Notes under the pieces: generated by a model
Seen by the model: only the letters and a program-made list of their open reading frames with translations
Databases searched by the model: none
Told to the model about the DNA's origin: nothing
Made by a program: the position numbers and the translations under genes
Shown here: one piece after another, positions 1-8,512 of the stretch
How the letters are laid out: each line of letters starts with the position of its first letter
Numbering within the stretch: the first letter of the stretch is position 1
DNA from: JAPOVO01 sp026708165
GTDB taxonomy: Bacteria; Chloroflexota; UBA11872; VXNJ01
Assembly (NCBI GenBank): GCA_965208775.1
Contig: OZ242360.1
Location: 2,852,001 to 2,916,000 of the forward strand
Length of the DNA: 64,000 bases
Direction: 5' to 3'

Positions 1-68
1 CCCGAACCGCTGAGGCACCAACTGCTTCGCGGCCCTCGCCACCGGCGGGGGCCGCGGGCTTTTGGAGC

Positions 69-1112
69 GTGTGGCGCAGAAGCCGTCTATCGGCGACAGT
101 GTCGTTGCTTGTAATCGCGTTGCTGGCCTCAATGACAGCGGCTGTGACGATCGGTCCGGTCGCAATCAATCCGATCGTCGTATGGAAGATAATCGGGGCG
201 CATGTATTGGCTATCGATGGCGGCGACTGGAGCAATGCGCACGACAACATCGTGTGGCTTATCCGTTTGCCCAGAGTGCTACTTGCAGGCGTAATAGGCG
301 CGAGCTTGTCGGTGGTCGGCGCGGCGATGCAGGCTACGGTGCGAAACCCCGTTGCCGATCCGTACATTCTGGGCCTTTCATCCGGCGCCTCTGTCGGTGC
401 GGTGCTGGTGATCCTGTTCGGACTCAATGTTTTTGGTCTTTATTCGCTTTCGATCGCGGCTTTTCTAGGCGCCTTGGGCGCATTCGCAATAGTGTTTCTG
501 CTTGCGCAGCACCGCGGCAGACTGACTCCAGTGCGGCTAATCCTCGTGGGAGTGGCCGCGTCCTATGTGTTCTCGTCGGTGACGAGCTTCCTTATCTTCA
601 GAGCGCAGGAATCGAGACAGGTCCAGGCGGTGCTGTTCTGGCTCGCCGGAAGCGTTGCCGGAGCCGAATGGGGCTTTTTGACGATCCCGACCGTGGTGCT
701 GGCTGTGGGAACCGGTTTTCTGCTACTGCAAGCGCGCGCCATGAACGGACTCATAGCGGGTGAGGAAACGGCCGTAACGCTCGGAATAAACACGAGTAGA
801 TTTCGAAAGCAGTTAATGGCCGTGGCGTCGCTGCTAACCGGGGTTATCGTTGCCGTCGCCGGGTCAATTGGATTCGTGGGTCTACTGATGCCTCACGCGG
901 TTCGCCTGTTTGTGGGGTCGGACCATCGCAGGCTTTTGCCGGTCGCCATGCTGGCGGGCGCTATTTTTCTGATCTGGGTGGACGTGGTTGCCAGAGTCGT
1001 CGTGCAGCCGCAAGAGCTTCCGATCGGGGTTATCACGGCGATCGTAGGCGGTCCTGTCTTTCTACTGCTGATGCGGAAGCACAGCCAGGCCTTTGGGGGA
1101 GGCCGGACGTGA
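69..1112 (+). CDS. FecCD-family ABC transporter permease (iron-siderophore/heme/corrinoid)
   Basis: Inner-membrane permease of the BtuC/FecCD family, which forms the channel for periplasmic-binding-protein-dependent uptake of ferric siderophores, heme or cobalamin. The 347 aa match the family's usual size (330-350). About ten hydrophobic segments are visible, and the family core is seen in LPRVLLAGVIGASL (start of the conserved region), RNPVADPYILGLSSGAS and GSIGFVGLLMPHAVR, the coupling-helix region contacted by the ATPase. The GTG start at 69 has GGAG only one base upstream, and the frame stays open to the window edge, so the true start may lie outside the window. The ATPase gene follows with a 4-base overlap. 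A binding-protein gene would be expected just upstream. Substrate cannot be fixed; the Fur-like site nearby and the CbiX-like neighbour favour iron, heme or corrinoid. Confidence 0.9.
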   Translation: MWRRSRLSATVSLLVIALLASMTAAVTIGPVAINPIVVWKIIGAHVLAIDGGDWSNAHDNIVWLIRLPRVLLAGVIGASLSVVGAAMQATVRNPVADPYILGLSSGASVGAVLVILFGLNVFGLYSLSIAAFLGALGAFAIVFLLAQHRGRLTPVRLILVGVAASYVFSSVTSFLIFRAQESRQVQAVLFWLAGSVAGAEWGFLTIPTVVLAVGTGFLLLQARAMNGLIAGEETAVTLGINTSRFRKQLMAVASLLTGVIVAVAGSIGFVGLLMPHAVRLFVGSDHRRLLPVAMLAGAIFLIWVDVVARVVVQPQELPIGVITAIVGGPVFLLLMRKHSQAFGGGRT

Positions 1113-1882
1113 GACTTGACGTGGAGCAAGTGACCTGGGAAGTGGAAGCCAAAAAAATCCTGAATGAAGTAACCCTGAGCGCCGATGACGATGAGTTCGT
1201 CGGGTTGATTGGCCCCAACGGCAGCGGGAAATCGAGCTTGCTGAGGTGCATATACCGGTCGCTGCGTCCCGACGCCGGGCTGATCTCCATCGACGGCGGC
1301 GATATCGCCCGGATGACAATTCGCGACTCAGCTCGAAAGACGGCCGTGGTATTGCAGGAGACACCGTCGGAGTTCGACTTTCAGGTAGAAGAGATCGTTT
1401 TCATGGGACGCACTCCGCACAAGGGGCTGCTCGACCGCGAGACGGACGAGGACCGTCGCATCGTGGCCGAGTCTCTGGAGAGGGTTGGCATGACGGAATT
1501 TGCCGACCGCAATTTCTGGACGCTTTCGGGCGGCGAGAAGCAGAGAGTGATAGTAGCCCGGGCTCTGGCGCAGCAGACTCGATTCCTCGTACTGGACGAG
1601 CCTACGAATCATCTTGACATAAAGTTTCAGATCGGGATTCTTGATCTCGTAAAGGGTCTCGGGGTCACTACTCTGGCAGCTTTGCACGACTTAAATCTGG
1701 CGGCCAGCTATTGCGACCGAATCTACGCGATTTCCGAAGGTAAAATCGTGGCGTCGGGCGCTCCAGAGCAAGTGTTGCGGCCTGAACTGATCCGGTCCAT
1801 TTATGGAATCGGCGCCATTGTCCAGCCTCATCCGAAGACCGGACGGCCGCATCTGCTCTTCTACTCCGACAACGGTCACTAG
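1109..1882 (+). CDS. FecE/BtuD-type ABC transporter ATP-binding protein
   Basis: Cytoplasmic ATPase that energises the FecCD-type permease encoded immediately upstream; the GTGA overlap of stop and start indicates translational coupling. All nucleotide-binding motifs are intact in order: Walker A GPNGSGKSS (about residues 35-43), Q-loop VVLQE, signature LSGGEKQR, Walker B FLVLDEPTNHLD and switch histidine in LHDLNLAA. The 257 aa are normal for the FecE/FhuC/BtuD group, and the C-terminal stretch after the switch (YAISEGKIVASGAPEQVL) is typical of it. It is convergent with the CbiX-like gene, 32 bases away. The substrate is not determined by the ATPase. Confidence 0.93.
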   Translation: MRLDVEQVTWEVEAKKILNEVTLSADDDEFVGLIGPNGSGKSSLLRCIYRSLRPDAGLISIDGGDIARMTIRDSARKTAVVLQETPSEFDFQVEEIVFMGRTPHKGLLDRETDEDRRIVAESLERVGMTEFADRNFWTLSGGEKQRVIVARALAQQTRFLVLDEPTNHLDIKFQIGILDLVKGLGVTTLAALHDLNLAASYCDRIYAISEGKIVASGAPEQVLRPELIRSIYGIGAIVQPHPKTGRPHLLFYSDNGH

Positions 1883-1914
1883 GAGCCGAACAGGTCAACC
1901 CAGTCGGGTTCCGG

Positions 1915-2751
1915 CTAGACGTGGACTCCATTCGGCCGCTTGTAAGGATGCGCAGCCGGCGGGCACGTGAGTTCGTCAAGTACCATCCCGCCTTCGAGGT
2001 GCCTCTCAACTACGCGGTCAATCGCTTCGTTGTCCAGAGCGCAATACCATGCGCCATCCGGGTATACGACCATCACCGGACCAAGATTGCACGGGTAAAG
2101 ACAGCCGGTCCTCGTAATCCTCACTTGATCGGGACCTGAGAGCATACGGCGCTCTTCGAGGGCCGTACGGAGCCGGTGGAGGAGTTCGCCCGAGTCTTGG
2201 GTAGTGCAGCGGGGCCCCATGCAGAACAGCAAGTGATGTTTGTGCGGGGGGTTGCGTGACCAGCTAGGGTCGCCTCGGTCGCGTGGCGCGTTTGTCCTGA
2301 CGTCGGGGCGACGCTCGGCGTCGACGACAATCTGACGTATCGCCTCTCCAAGGGCACGATGGTCGCCGAGCGGGTCGGCCAGAACGACATCGACATCCGT
2401 ATCGATGCGCTTGCGCAACCAGCGGCGAACGATCTTGGGCAACCAGATGCGAAGCGAGCGATCCATTGGAACAAATGCGGGGACAACGAGTATTCGACGA
2501 ACGCCTTCGTTGGACAGCGACTCGAGCGCACTCTCAAGAGATGGGCGGCCCTGTTCGACGAAGGCTCCCGTCACAAACGCATAACGTCCTGAAGTGCGAA
2601 CGGAGTGGATCATGCGATCGAGCTCCGCTTTTGGCGCGTCGCCATAACCCCCCTTGCCCAGCAGCACGACTCCTTGGAGGAGGGCGCCCTGCGACAACTC
2701 GGAAGGCGGCGACTGTGTCGTTGCGGCGGACGGGATTGAGTTATCGCTCAA
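1915..2751 (-). CDS. CbiX/SirB-like domain fused to a thioredoxin-fold [2Fe-2S] ferredoxin
   Basis: Two-domain protein of 278 aa. Residues about 25-145 resemble the small chelatases CbiX/SirB (insertion of cobalt or iron into sirohydrochlorin). Residues about 170-260 form a thioredoxin-like [2Fe-2S] ferredoxin with four cluster cysteines C177-x4-C182 and C217-x3-C221, followed by the typical PVMVVYPDG strand. Two things are odd. The first metal-binding His of chelatases (LxGHGS) is Lys33 in LLGKGGYGD, and the second (in the FxxPGxH region) is also missing in VPAFVPMDRSLR. The chelatase domain may therefore be inactive or repurposed. Start is TTG at 2751; a stop lies five codons upstream, so it cannot extend far. 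A Fur-like box lies about 93 bases upstream. The domain fusion is clear; the reaction is uncertain. Confidence 0.75.
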   Translation of the reverse strand: MSDNSIPSAATTQSPPSELSQGALLQGVVLLGKGGYGDAPKAELDRMIHSVRTSGRYAFVTGAFVEQGRPSLESALESLSNEGVRRILVVPAFVPMDRSLRIWLPKIVRRWLRKRIDTDVDVVLADPLGDHRALGEAIRQIVVDAERRPDVRTNAPRDRGDPSWSRNPPHKHHLLFCMGPRCTTQDSGELLHRLRTALEERRMLSGPDQVRITRTGCLYPCNLGPVMVVYPDGAWYCALDNEAIDRVVERHLEGGMVLDELTCPPAAHPYKRPNGVHV

Positions 2752-2843
2752 AACAGCGGCGGCTCAGTTAAATCGGGCACGTGCAGAGGGCGCAATTCCG
2801 GTCGCCAGGGGAGCGTGGTTCATGGGGAGTAAGTTAACGCAAT

Positions 2844-2858
2844 TGATAATGATTAGCA
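2844..2858. promoter_or_regulatory. Putative Fur box between the CbiX-like and PhyH genes
   Basis: TGATAATGATTAGCA matches the 7-1-7 Fur consensus TGATAATnATTATCA at 13 of the 14 specified bases. It lies in the 197-bp divergent intergenic region, about 93 bases upstream of the CbiX-ferredoxin start and about 90 upstream of the dioxygenase ATG. A possible -35 (TTGATA, 2843-2848) overlaps it in the + direction, so binding would block transcription. Iron repression of either or both neighbours is inferred. Confidence 0.6.
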
Positions 2859-2948
2859 ATCAAGCGTATTGCTCCAGTATGGGCGCTAGTCAAGAAGCGG
2901 GCTTTTTACTAACCTAAAACGCCACGTGTGGATCAGTGTGAGGTTTGC

Positions 2949-3704
2949 ATGAACGAGCACGAGAAATACCTATTCGATCTACAGGGCTATATAGCGGTGC
3001 CTAACGCGCTCGATACGGAAACCCTGGAAAGGCTCAACCACGTGCTCGACGAGCGCATCGCGGAGGAAGTGCCGGAGGACGCCGACACCTATCGGTTCAT
3101 CGACTGTCTTCCGTGGGGACAGCCGTACCTCGACCTGATTGACCACGAACCTATTCTTCCCTACGTCGAGACTGTTGTCGGACCGGGGTACAGGCTCGAC
3201 CACACGTATGTGGACATAATCAGGGCCGGACTAAGCCCCATCGGCGCGACCCTGCACGGTGGGGCGATCCCGTTCAGTCCGATCAACTATTTTCAGTTCA
3301 GCGACGGTCGGTTTTACAACGGGCTGTCGGTTGTGGCATACAACCTGGCCGACGTGAACCCGGGGGACGGCGGGTTCGCCTGCGTGCCGGGCAGCCACAA
3401 GAGCAACTACGCGCTCCCCGAGGACTGGACGGACCTAACCGAGTCGAACTCGCATCCGTCGGTGGAGAAGGTTACGGGGGCGGCAGGGACGGCCATTATC
3501 TTCACAGAAGCGCTGGCTCACGGGCCGCTTCCCTGGACGGCCAGCCACGAGCGCCGGACGATCTTCTACAAATACAGCCCGCCTTCGCTGGCGTGGTGGG
3601 ACGAATATCCCACGCCAGAGGGTGTCGGGGGTTTGACGGAGCGTCAGAGAGCAATTCTGGAAGGCCCCAACGCCAGGTATGCGTGGCGGGCGCGGGCGCA
3701 GTAG
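2949..3704 (+). CDS. Phytanoyl-CoA dioxygenase (PhyH) family protein
   Basis: Predicted non-heme Fe(II)/2-oxoglutarate oxygenase of the PhyH superfamily, 251 aa, substrate unknown. Core motifs: NEHEKYLFDLQGYIAV at the N-terminus (FxxxGY of PhyH proteins), the DVNPGDGGFACVPGSHK strand, and the distal metal ligand in LAHGPLPWTASHERR with an Arg for 2-oxoglutarate. The proximal facial-triad motif, normally HxD, reads LHGGA here (His at about residue 103), so the carboxylate ligand is replaced by Gly. A GTG lies in frame at 2928, but the ATG at 2949 has GTGAGG five bases upstream and is preferred. It is divergent from the CbiX-ferredoxin gene across the Fur-like box. Product class is secure; catalysis is uncertain because of the missing Asp. 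Confidence 0.85.
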   Translation: MNEHEKYLFDLQGYIAVPNALDTETLERLNHVLDERIAEEVPEDADTYRFIDCLPWGQPYLDLIDHEPILPYVETVVGPGYRLDHTYVDIIRAGLSPIGATLHGGAIPFSPINYFQFSDGRFYNGLSVVAYNLADVNPGDGGFACVPGSHKSNYALPEDWTDLTESNSHPSVEKVTGAAGTAIIFTEALAHGPLPWTASHERRTIFYKYSPPSLAWWDEYPTPEGVGGLTERQRAILEGPNARYAWRARAQ

Positions 3705-3868
3705 AGAGGAAGTCGGCAGCTAATCCGATTCATTTGGTGAGGCCAGGGCTTGGCGTCGAGTTGTGGCTGTGGTTCGGGCCAGCATCTTGCGACACGGCAG
3801 GCAGCCATTTCGCCTAGTTCAAATGTTCCGAGTGTCGAGAAGACGGCTTGATCTAAAGGTTCCGCTTG

Positions 3869-4552
3869 CTAGGTCTGGATCTCCAACCCGCCGAAGAGCA
3901 CGAGGCCCCGAACGATGAGCAGCTTGGATTCGCTGGAAGGGGAGCCGCTCCGGCGGGAATCTTCGGAGCCGCCGAACAGACCCAAGGCTTCGATCTGCAC
4001 GCGCCAGTCTTCGGGGACCTTGATGTCAATCCCACCGAACATCGCAAGGACGTCAATGACGGCGGGCGGTCGGGTGATGTGCGCGTCTCGCAAATCGAGG
4101 TCGGCGCCTCCGAATGCGACTGTGATCTGACCGCCGCGCAAGTCCGCAGCTCCGAAGTTATGCTCGGCGCCCCAGAAGGCCGAGAAAACTTGTACGCGGC
4201 CGTCTGCGGAAGCGAGTGGTCTACGACGGGCGGGAATGGCACGGAAGACTATGACCAGACCGGCAATGATCAGCGCCATGGGCCAGAGAGTTCCCCACAG
4301 CTGACCGCTCAATACGGCCACCTGAATGACGACACCGATGCCGATAAGGATCAAAGGCCCCCAGAGATTGCGAAACCGCGATGAGACCAGCGCCCACACT
4401 CCCAGAGCGACCAAGATCGAGGGGATCCATCGAGCGGGATTCCCGATATCCAATAGGCCTGTTTGATTCAGGAGAAGCAGTACGCCGAAGAGAACTAACG
4501 CCAACCCAACTACGGTGGCGCCTGAGGGGGTTTTCATATACGTAGGCTCCAT
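3869..4552 (-). CDS. LiaF-like membrane protein
   Basis: 227-aa protein with a LiaI/LiaF-type N-terminal membrane part and a soluble C-terminal part. Residues about 10-105 hold four hydrophobic helices in the pattern GLALVLFGVLLLLNQTG ... WPMALIIAGLVIVF. Residues about 115-227 are the repetitive beta-rich LiaF domain, recognisable by recurring phenylalanine-glycine turns (AFWGAEHNFG, VAFGGADLDL, AMFGGIDIKV, VLFGGLEI). In Firmicutes LiaF restrains the LiaRS envelope-stress kinase; no LiaRS pair is seen here, so the role is open. An alternative ATG at 4537 (MKTPSG) has GGAG nine bases upstream and may be the true start. It is monocistronic in appearance. Confidence 0.8.
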   Translation of the reverse strand: MEPTYMKTPSGATVVGLALVLFGVLLLLNQTGLLDIGNPARWIPSILVALGVWALVSSRFRNLWGPLILIGIGVVIQVAVLSGQLWGTLWPMALIIAGLVIVFRAIPARRRPLASADGRVQVFSAFWGAEHNFGAADLRGGQITVAFGGADLDLRDAHITRPPAVIDVLAMFGGIDIKVPEDWRVQIEALGLFGGSEDSRRSGSPSSESKLLIVRGLVLFGGLEIQT

Positions 4553-4691
4553 AGATGGAGGGCTTTTGAGATTCGGACTGAAGGCGGGAACCGCATGAAT
4601 GGTTCGCTTAGAGAATCATACTTTGATTTTTCGTGGGCCATTGTGTGAGGAATGTCCAACATGATGGATTTGCGATTCCTTTTCCAGCTTG

Positions 4692-7600
4692 CTACCGGGG
4701 CGTAAAGTCGAGTTCCCGGCTTAGCCAACCGTCACGTACCGGCGGTGCGCTCCTTGTTCCCGGCTCGTGACTTTCGATGTCGACAATCCCAGAAAAAACC
4801 TCGTACGAAACGCCTTGATGGTCGAAAACGAAGCGCACGAGCGGAACTATCTGCTGAATTTCCACGTAGCCGCGTGTGGGAACAGCACCCGCAACGTTGA
4901 GAGTGAGCAGATAAGTAGCCCCTGGAATGAGTTGGGAAACGTCATCGCGACCAGACTCGCCGTTTATTTCCAGCCGCATGGCGTGAAACTCGACGCGGGC
5001 CATCTGCGTATCGGGCGCCAAGATCAGCGAGCTCGTCCACCGTTGGATATGAGGGTCTGAACGCGGGTCCCGCGGGTACACACCCGTGGAGTCGGTTTGG
5101 TACAGGCGAAACTCCGTCCCGGCCGCGAATGGCAGCCCCAGAGGATTGCGATACCAGAGGTTGACGACGGCCCGATCGCCGTCCCGCCCTCCGTCGAAGC
5201 CTAGTCCTGCGGAGATTGAGTTTTGCTCTCGGCCTGCCGGGTCAGTTGCCCTGATCTGAGCAAAGGGAGCGATGCTGGCGTGGGCCGCAAACTCTAGTTC
5301 GTTGCACTCCCGGGCCGGAAGCTGGACAACTTGCGGCACGCCGGTCATCTCTATTTCGTTGGAGCCGAGCATGACCTTGTCCTCAGGCTCGCCCAACACT
5401 CTGAGACTTATTTGCTGATTCTCGCGCCATTTGCAGGCGTAGGTCAGGTCGTCAGGTAGTCCGGCGGTTTCTTGACCGATGCGCCACACGGGCGACCATG
5501 TTGCCTGCGGGACTCTGTAGGCCCGCATCCCGTAACCTGCCCAAATAGCGTCGCCAGGGGATAGCCCGAGCGTGATTCCCGGTTCCAGAAACTGAGGCAG
5601 CACGATGATCCCTTCATCCGGAATTTCTGACACCTGCCGGAAACTTGGAATCCGAGTTGCTCTGTCGACGAAGGTCGGTCTAGGCGTGGCGGGCGCTCGC
5701 AAATCGTCGTGGTCAACTAAGGTGAAGAGCACCATCCGGCGTTCGTAAAGAGATAGCGTTCCAACCAGTGATACCGGCACACTCGATCGAACTATCTCAC
5801 GCAGGCGTCGATAGCTGGCGGGCATCGTATCTTCAGCGCCAGCGCCGGGCATGAGTTTGAATATGCGATGCCGCGTTCCGGACACGGAGCGCATATCGAC
5901 GATCGGCCTAAAGTGCATTGGGTCTTTCAGTAACCCCCGGGCTGGCGGCGATAGGCTCTCCTCGAGGGCGTCGGTGACGTGCAAGTGGGTAATGCCCATT
6001 TCCGCCATGTCGTAGCGGTTCAGGAAGCGCAGCGCGTCTTCGTAGACAGGCGTCAGGATTGGTGATAAGACCTGTAACCGGCTACCTGAGGTAGGTGTGG
6101 TCACTCCGGTGGTCGAGGCGATAACGGACGGGTGGGTCGTAAGTAGACGAGCATCTCGGGGCAGTGATCGTGCCAGCCAGGCATAGAAGTCCCAGTTCCT
6201 TGCAAGTTCCTCGCCAAGTTGTGTTCGGTTCTGAGCGAGTTCACTTGAACGCATTACCGGATATCCGATCTCGACACCTTCCGAAGCGAGCTGTGCACCT
6301 GAGATCGCGCGTGGCAATGCAGTGGGCAGAATGGCAAAAAGGCCAATCCCCGCACCCAAGAGTGCCTGCGTCGGAGCTCTCAGACTTCCTACCAGGCGAC
6401 CCGCGACTGACAGTCCAGCAAGCATTGCGACGGCCGTAGTAAGCCAGATAATGCGCTTATCGTTGACGGCGAGCGCGGAGTGTAACGTTTGGGCTTCGAC
6501 AAGCCCCAGGAAGGCTGCGGCGGAGAGATAGCCAAGTCCCCAGCTTCGCCACCTAAGTGCCGCGACAGCGGTGAGTACCATGAGTGGGATGACTCCGACT
6601 TGCAACAGCGCCGGTCCTGCGAACTCGAACGGAAGCAAGTCTGCCCTGCGCAAGTCCGGATCGATACGCACCATTCCCGTAGTGCCACCCCTTCCCAGGA
6701 TCGCATCCGATATAGGGCCGCCGGCAAACACAATGAGCAATGCGCTAATGGAGAGCGCGGCGGCCAGCAAAAGCCGGTCATGCTTGTGTAAACGAACGAG
6801 GCGAAGAGCGCCTAACAGCGCCAAAGCAGCGGCGGCAAATATAAGCGCCGCCGATTCCGTTAGTGCGAGAACACCGCCCCCGACCGCGAGAACCAGCGCC
6901 TGGCGACCCTTTTTCGGTGATTCGAATGCAGCGGCGATGAGGATCACAACGGAAACGGCAAGCGCCCGCTGCGGCTGGTCAAGCCAGCTAAAGGCCAGCC
7001 GGGTGTCTGGATGGGCGTCTTGCGCGGGGGCCAGACCGGTCAGAAACGCAGCGAGGCCGCCAGCAGGATCAGGCTGATCAACATAGGGCGGAAGACCGAT
7101 GACGAACCTTCCGGAAAACAACGCCACCGCGGCGCCGATCCCAGCGGCCAGCGGCAAAGGCGCGCCCATCTGGCGCGCGAATCCAGCGGCGGCGAGTATC
7201 AGCACGACGACCAGGAATGACATCAGTACGTAGAACGCCGTCCATACCGGCACGCCCGTGGTGCTGATGGTGGAGGCTGCCAGTAAGTCGGAGCCATAGT
7301 GATAGCCGATGCCCGCGTCGGGGCCGTAGGGCGTCGTAGGGGGGAACACCCCTCGGGCCATGCGAAGGGCGAGTGGGAAGTGCCAAGTCTCGTCGACAAA
7401 CCACACTTGCGTGCGATTCGCAAGTGCGAAGACGAATAGACCGGCCGATGCAAACCCGAGCGAAGCCAGCGAAGCGCCCGATCGACGCGACATTTTCGCC
7501 AACATCCCGCCGCGCCAAGCAACGGCCGCGGCCACTACCGATGGGACGATCAATCCCACCCAAGCGGCGGCCGCGCCTGGCATTGCATACGCCAGAAGAT

Positions 7601-7778
7601 TGGTGGTTGCGAGCACTATTGCGATTCCCATAACCGGTGCGTAGCAGGGCCATACCGTCCGCGCCCGGTTGCCGAAGGCCGCGCGGGCCAATGGCGCACC
7701 GATGGCTACCAGCCAGACACAAATGCCCGTCGCCGCTAGGACGTCTACCCAAGGCATGTCGGTCGGGGCCAGATTCAT
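4692..7778 (-). CDS. Large polytopic membrane protein, GT-C-like, function unknown
   Basis: 1028-aa protein. The N-terminal half (residues about 10-490) is a string of roughly 13-14 hydrophobic helices, with an early soluble loop containing FVDETWHFPLALR. This acidic and aromatic first loop recalls GT-C glycosyltransferases and YfhO-like membrane proteins, but I see no decisive DxD. Residues about 510-640 form an alpha/beta stretch (LLTTHPSVIAST, MGITHLHVTDAL) like the soluble parts of such proteins. Residues about 700-1028 look beta-rich and extracytoplasmic. The ATG start at 7778 lacks a clear ribosome binding site; MPWVDV seven codons downstream is an alternative. It has no operon partners. 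Involvement in cell-surface glycan assembly is only a guess. Confidence 0.6.
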   Translation of the reverse strand: MNLAPTDMPWVDVLAATGICVWLVAIGAPLARAAFGNRARTVWPCYAPVMGIAIVLATTNLLAYAMPGAAAAWVGLIVPSVVAAAVAWRGGMLAKMSRRSGASLASLGFASAGLFVFALANRTQVWFVDETWHFPLALRMARGVFPPTTPYGPDAGIGYHYGSDLLAASTISTTGVPVWTAFYVLMSFLVVVLILAAAGFARQMGAPLPLAAGIGAAVALFSGRFVIGLPPYVDQPDPAGGLAAFLTGLAPAQDAHPDTRLAFSWLDQPQRALAVSVVILIAAAFESPKKGRQALVLAVGGGVLALTESAALIFAAAALALLGALRLVRLHKHDRLLLAAALSISALLIVFAGGPISDAILGRGGTTGMVRIDPDLRRADLLPFEFAGPALLQVGVIPLMVLTAVAALRWRSWGLGYLSAAAFLGLVEAQTLHSALAVNDKRIIWLTTAVAMLAGLSVAGRLVGSLRAPTQALLGAGIGLFAILPTALPRAISGAQLASEGVEIGYPVMRSSELAQNRTQLGEELARNWDFYAWLARSLPRDARLLTTHPSVIASTTGVTTPTSGSRLQVLSPILTPVYEDALRFLNRYDMAEMGITHLHVTDALEESLSPPARGLLKDPMHFRPIVDMRSVSGTRHRIFKLMPGAGAEDTMPASYRRLREIVRSSVPVSLVGTLSLYERRMVLFTLVDHDDLRAPATPRPTFVDRATRIPSFRQVSEIPDEGIIVLPQFLEPGITLGLSPGDAIWAGYGMRAYRVPQATWSPVWRIGQETAGLPDDLTYACKWRENQQISLRVLGEPEDKVMLGSNEIEMTGVPQVVQLPARECNELEFAAHASIAPFAQIRATDPAGREQNSISAGLGFDGGRDGDRAVVNLWYRNPLGLPFAAGTEFRLYQTDSTGVYPRDPRSDPHIQRWTSSLILAPDTQMARVEFHAMRLEINGESGRDDVSQLIPGATYLLTLNVAGAVPTRGYVEIQQIVPLVRFVFDHQGVSYEVFSGIVDIESHEPGTRSAPPVRDGWLSRELDFTPR

Positions 7779-7964
7779 AGGGATGTCTTTATTTCGAAGC
7801 GCCCCGCCACTGCGTTAGCTCTCTATTTGCGTGGGATGGACTGGCCAGTCGGTAGTGCGTCTCGTCGCCCGGCAAGTGCGTGTAGCGGTCGGAATCAGAT
7901 CTGGATTCCCTTGAAACGAGTCCTCAATGCGGGCCAGCCCAGATATTCGAAAGGGTTCGCAAGG

Positions 7965-8037
7965 TGACCCGCCTGGGAATCGAACCCAGAACACACGGAT
8001 TAAGAATCCGTTGCTCTGCCAATTGAGCTAGCGGGCC
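7965..8037 (-). tRNA. tRNA-Lys(CTT)
   Basis: Complete cloverleaf on the minus strand. The acceptor GGCCCGC pairs with GCGGGTC (one G-U). The D arm is GCTC/GAGC, and the anticodon stem ACGGA/TCCGT carries the loop TTCTTAA (anticodon CTT at the usual position). The T arm is CTGGG/CCCAG with loop TTCGATT. The discriminator is A; CCA is not encoded. Anticodon CTT reads AAG lysine codons. Confidence 0.97.
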
Positions 8038-8216
8038 GTTGGGATTTTAGCAACGGAGTGTCCCATGCGGGTCGCATAGCTCTAGGGAAATTGCTCCGGA
8101 CCTGACGTAACAAGCGCCATACGGCAATGGGTCACCAATCAGACGATGCAGCGGGACCGGTTATCGAAACTTCCGGCCCCTGGGTGCTCCCGAGAATGGA
8201 CTGGGAAGTGCGGAGT

Positions 8217-8472
8217 CTACGCGCCCAGCTTTATCGACGCGATCCTGGCAGCCAGATCGCCGTCGGATTCGGACTTTACCACCAGTTCCGTGAACTCTTC
8301 GGCCGTTAGGGTTAGCTCACCGAGCACCCGAAGGTCGATTGGTCACGGATAGATGTAGTCGCCGATTGAACCGTCGAAATGGGCGCGCGCCTTGTCGGAC
8401 ATCCGCGCTATCCACGGAACGGAATCGATTACATAGTCACGAGGTCGGGGCCTAAACGGTTCTTCCGCCATT
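8217..8472 (-). pseudogene. Degraded DUF5069-like small protein gene (frameshift plus in-frame TGA)
   Basis: The minus strand has a good ribosome binding site (ACGGAGG, five bases before ATG at 8472) and begins MAEE, but that frame stops after six codons. In the frame one base away, the sequence continues as PFRPRPRDYVIDSVPW, then ARMSDKARAHFDG and GDYIYP, meets TGA at 8345-8343, and resumes in the same frame as PIDLRVLGELTLTAEEF to a TAG at 8217. The segments before and after the TGA together match my recollection of DUF5069 (GxYxYxCPLDQ...FLGI), with the TGA exactly where that family has Cys. The parsimonious reading is a decayed gene or assembly errors. A selenocysteine codon is possible for the TGA but does not explain the frameshift. 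Confidence 0.5.
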
Positions 8473-8512
8473 GCAACCTCCGTAAATTGACTCGCCAGCG
8501 CCTATCGAAAGT

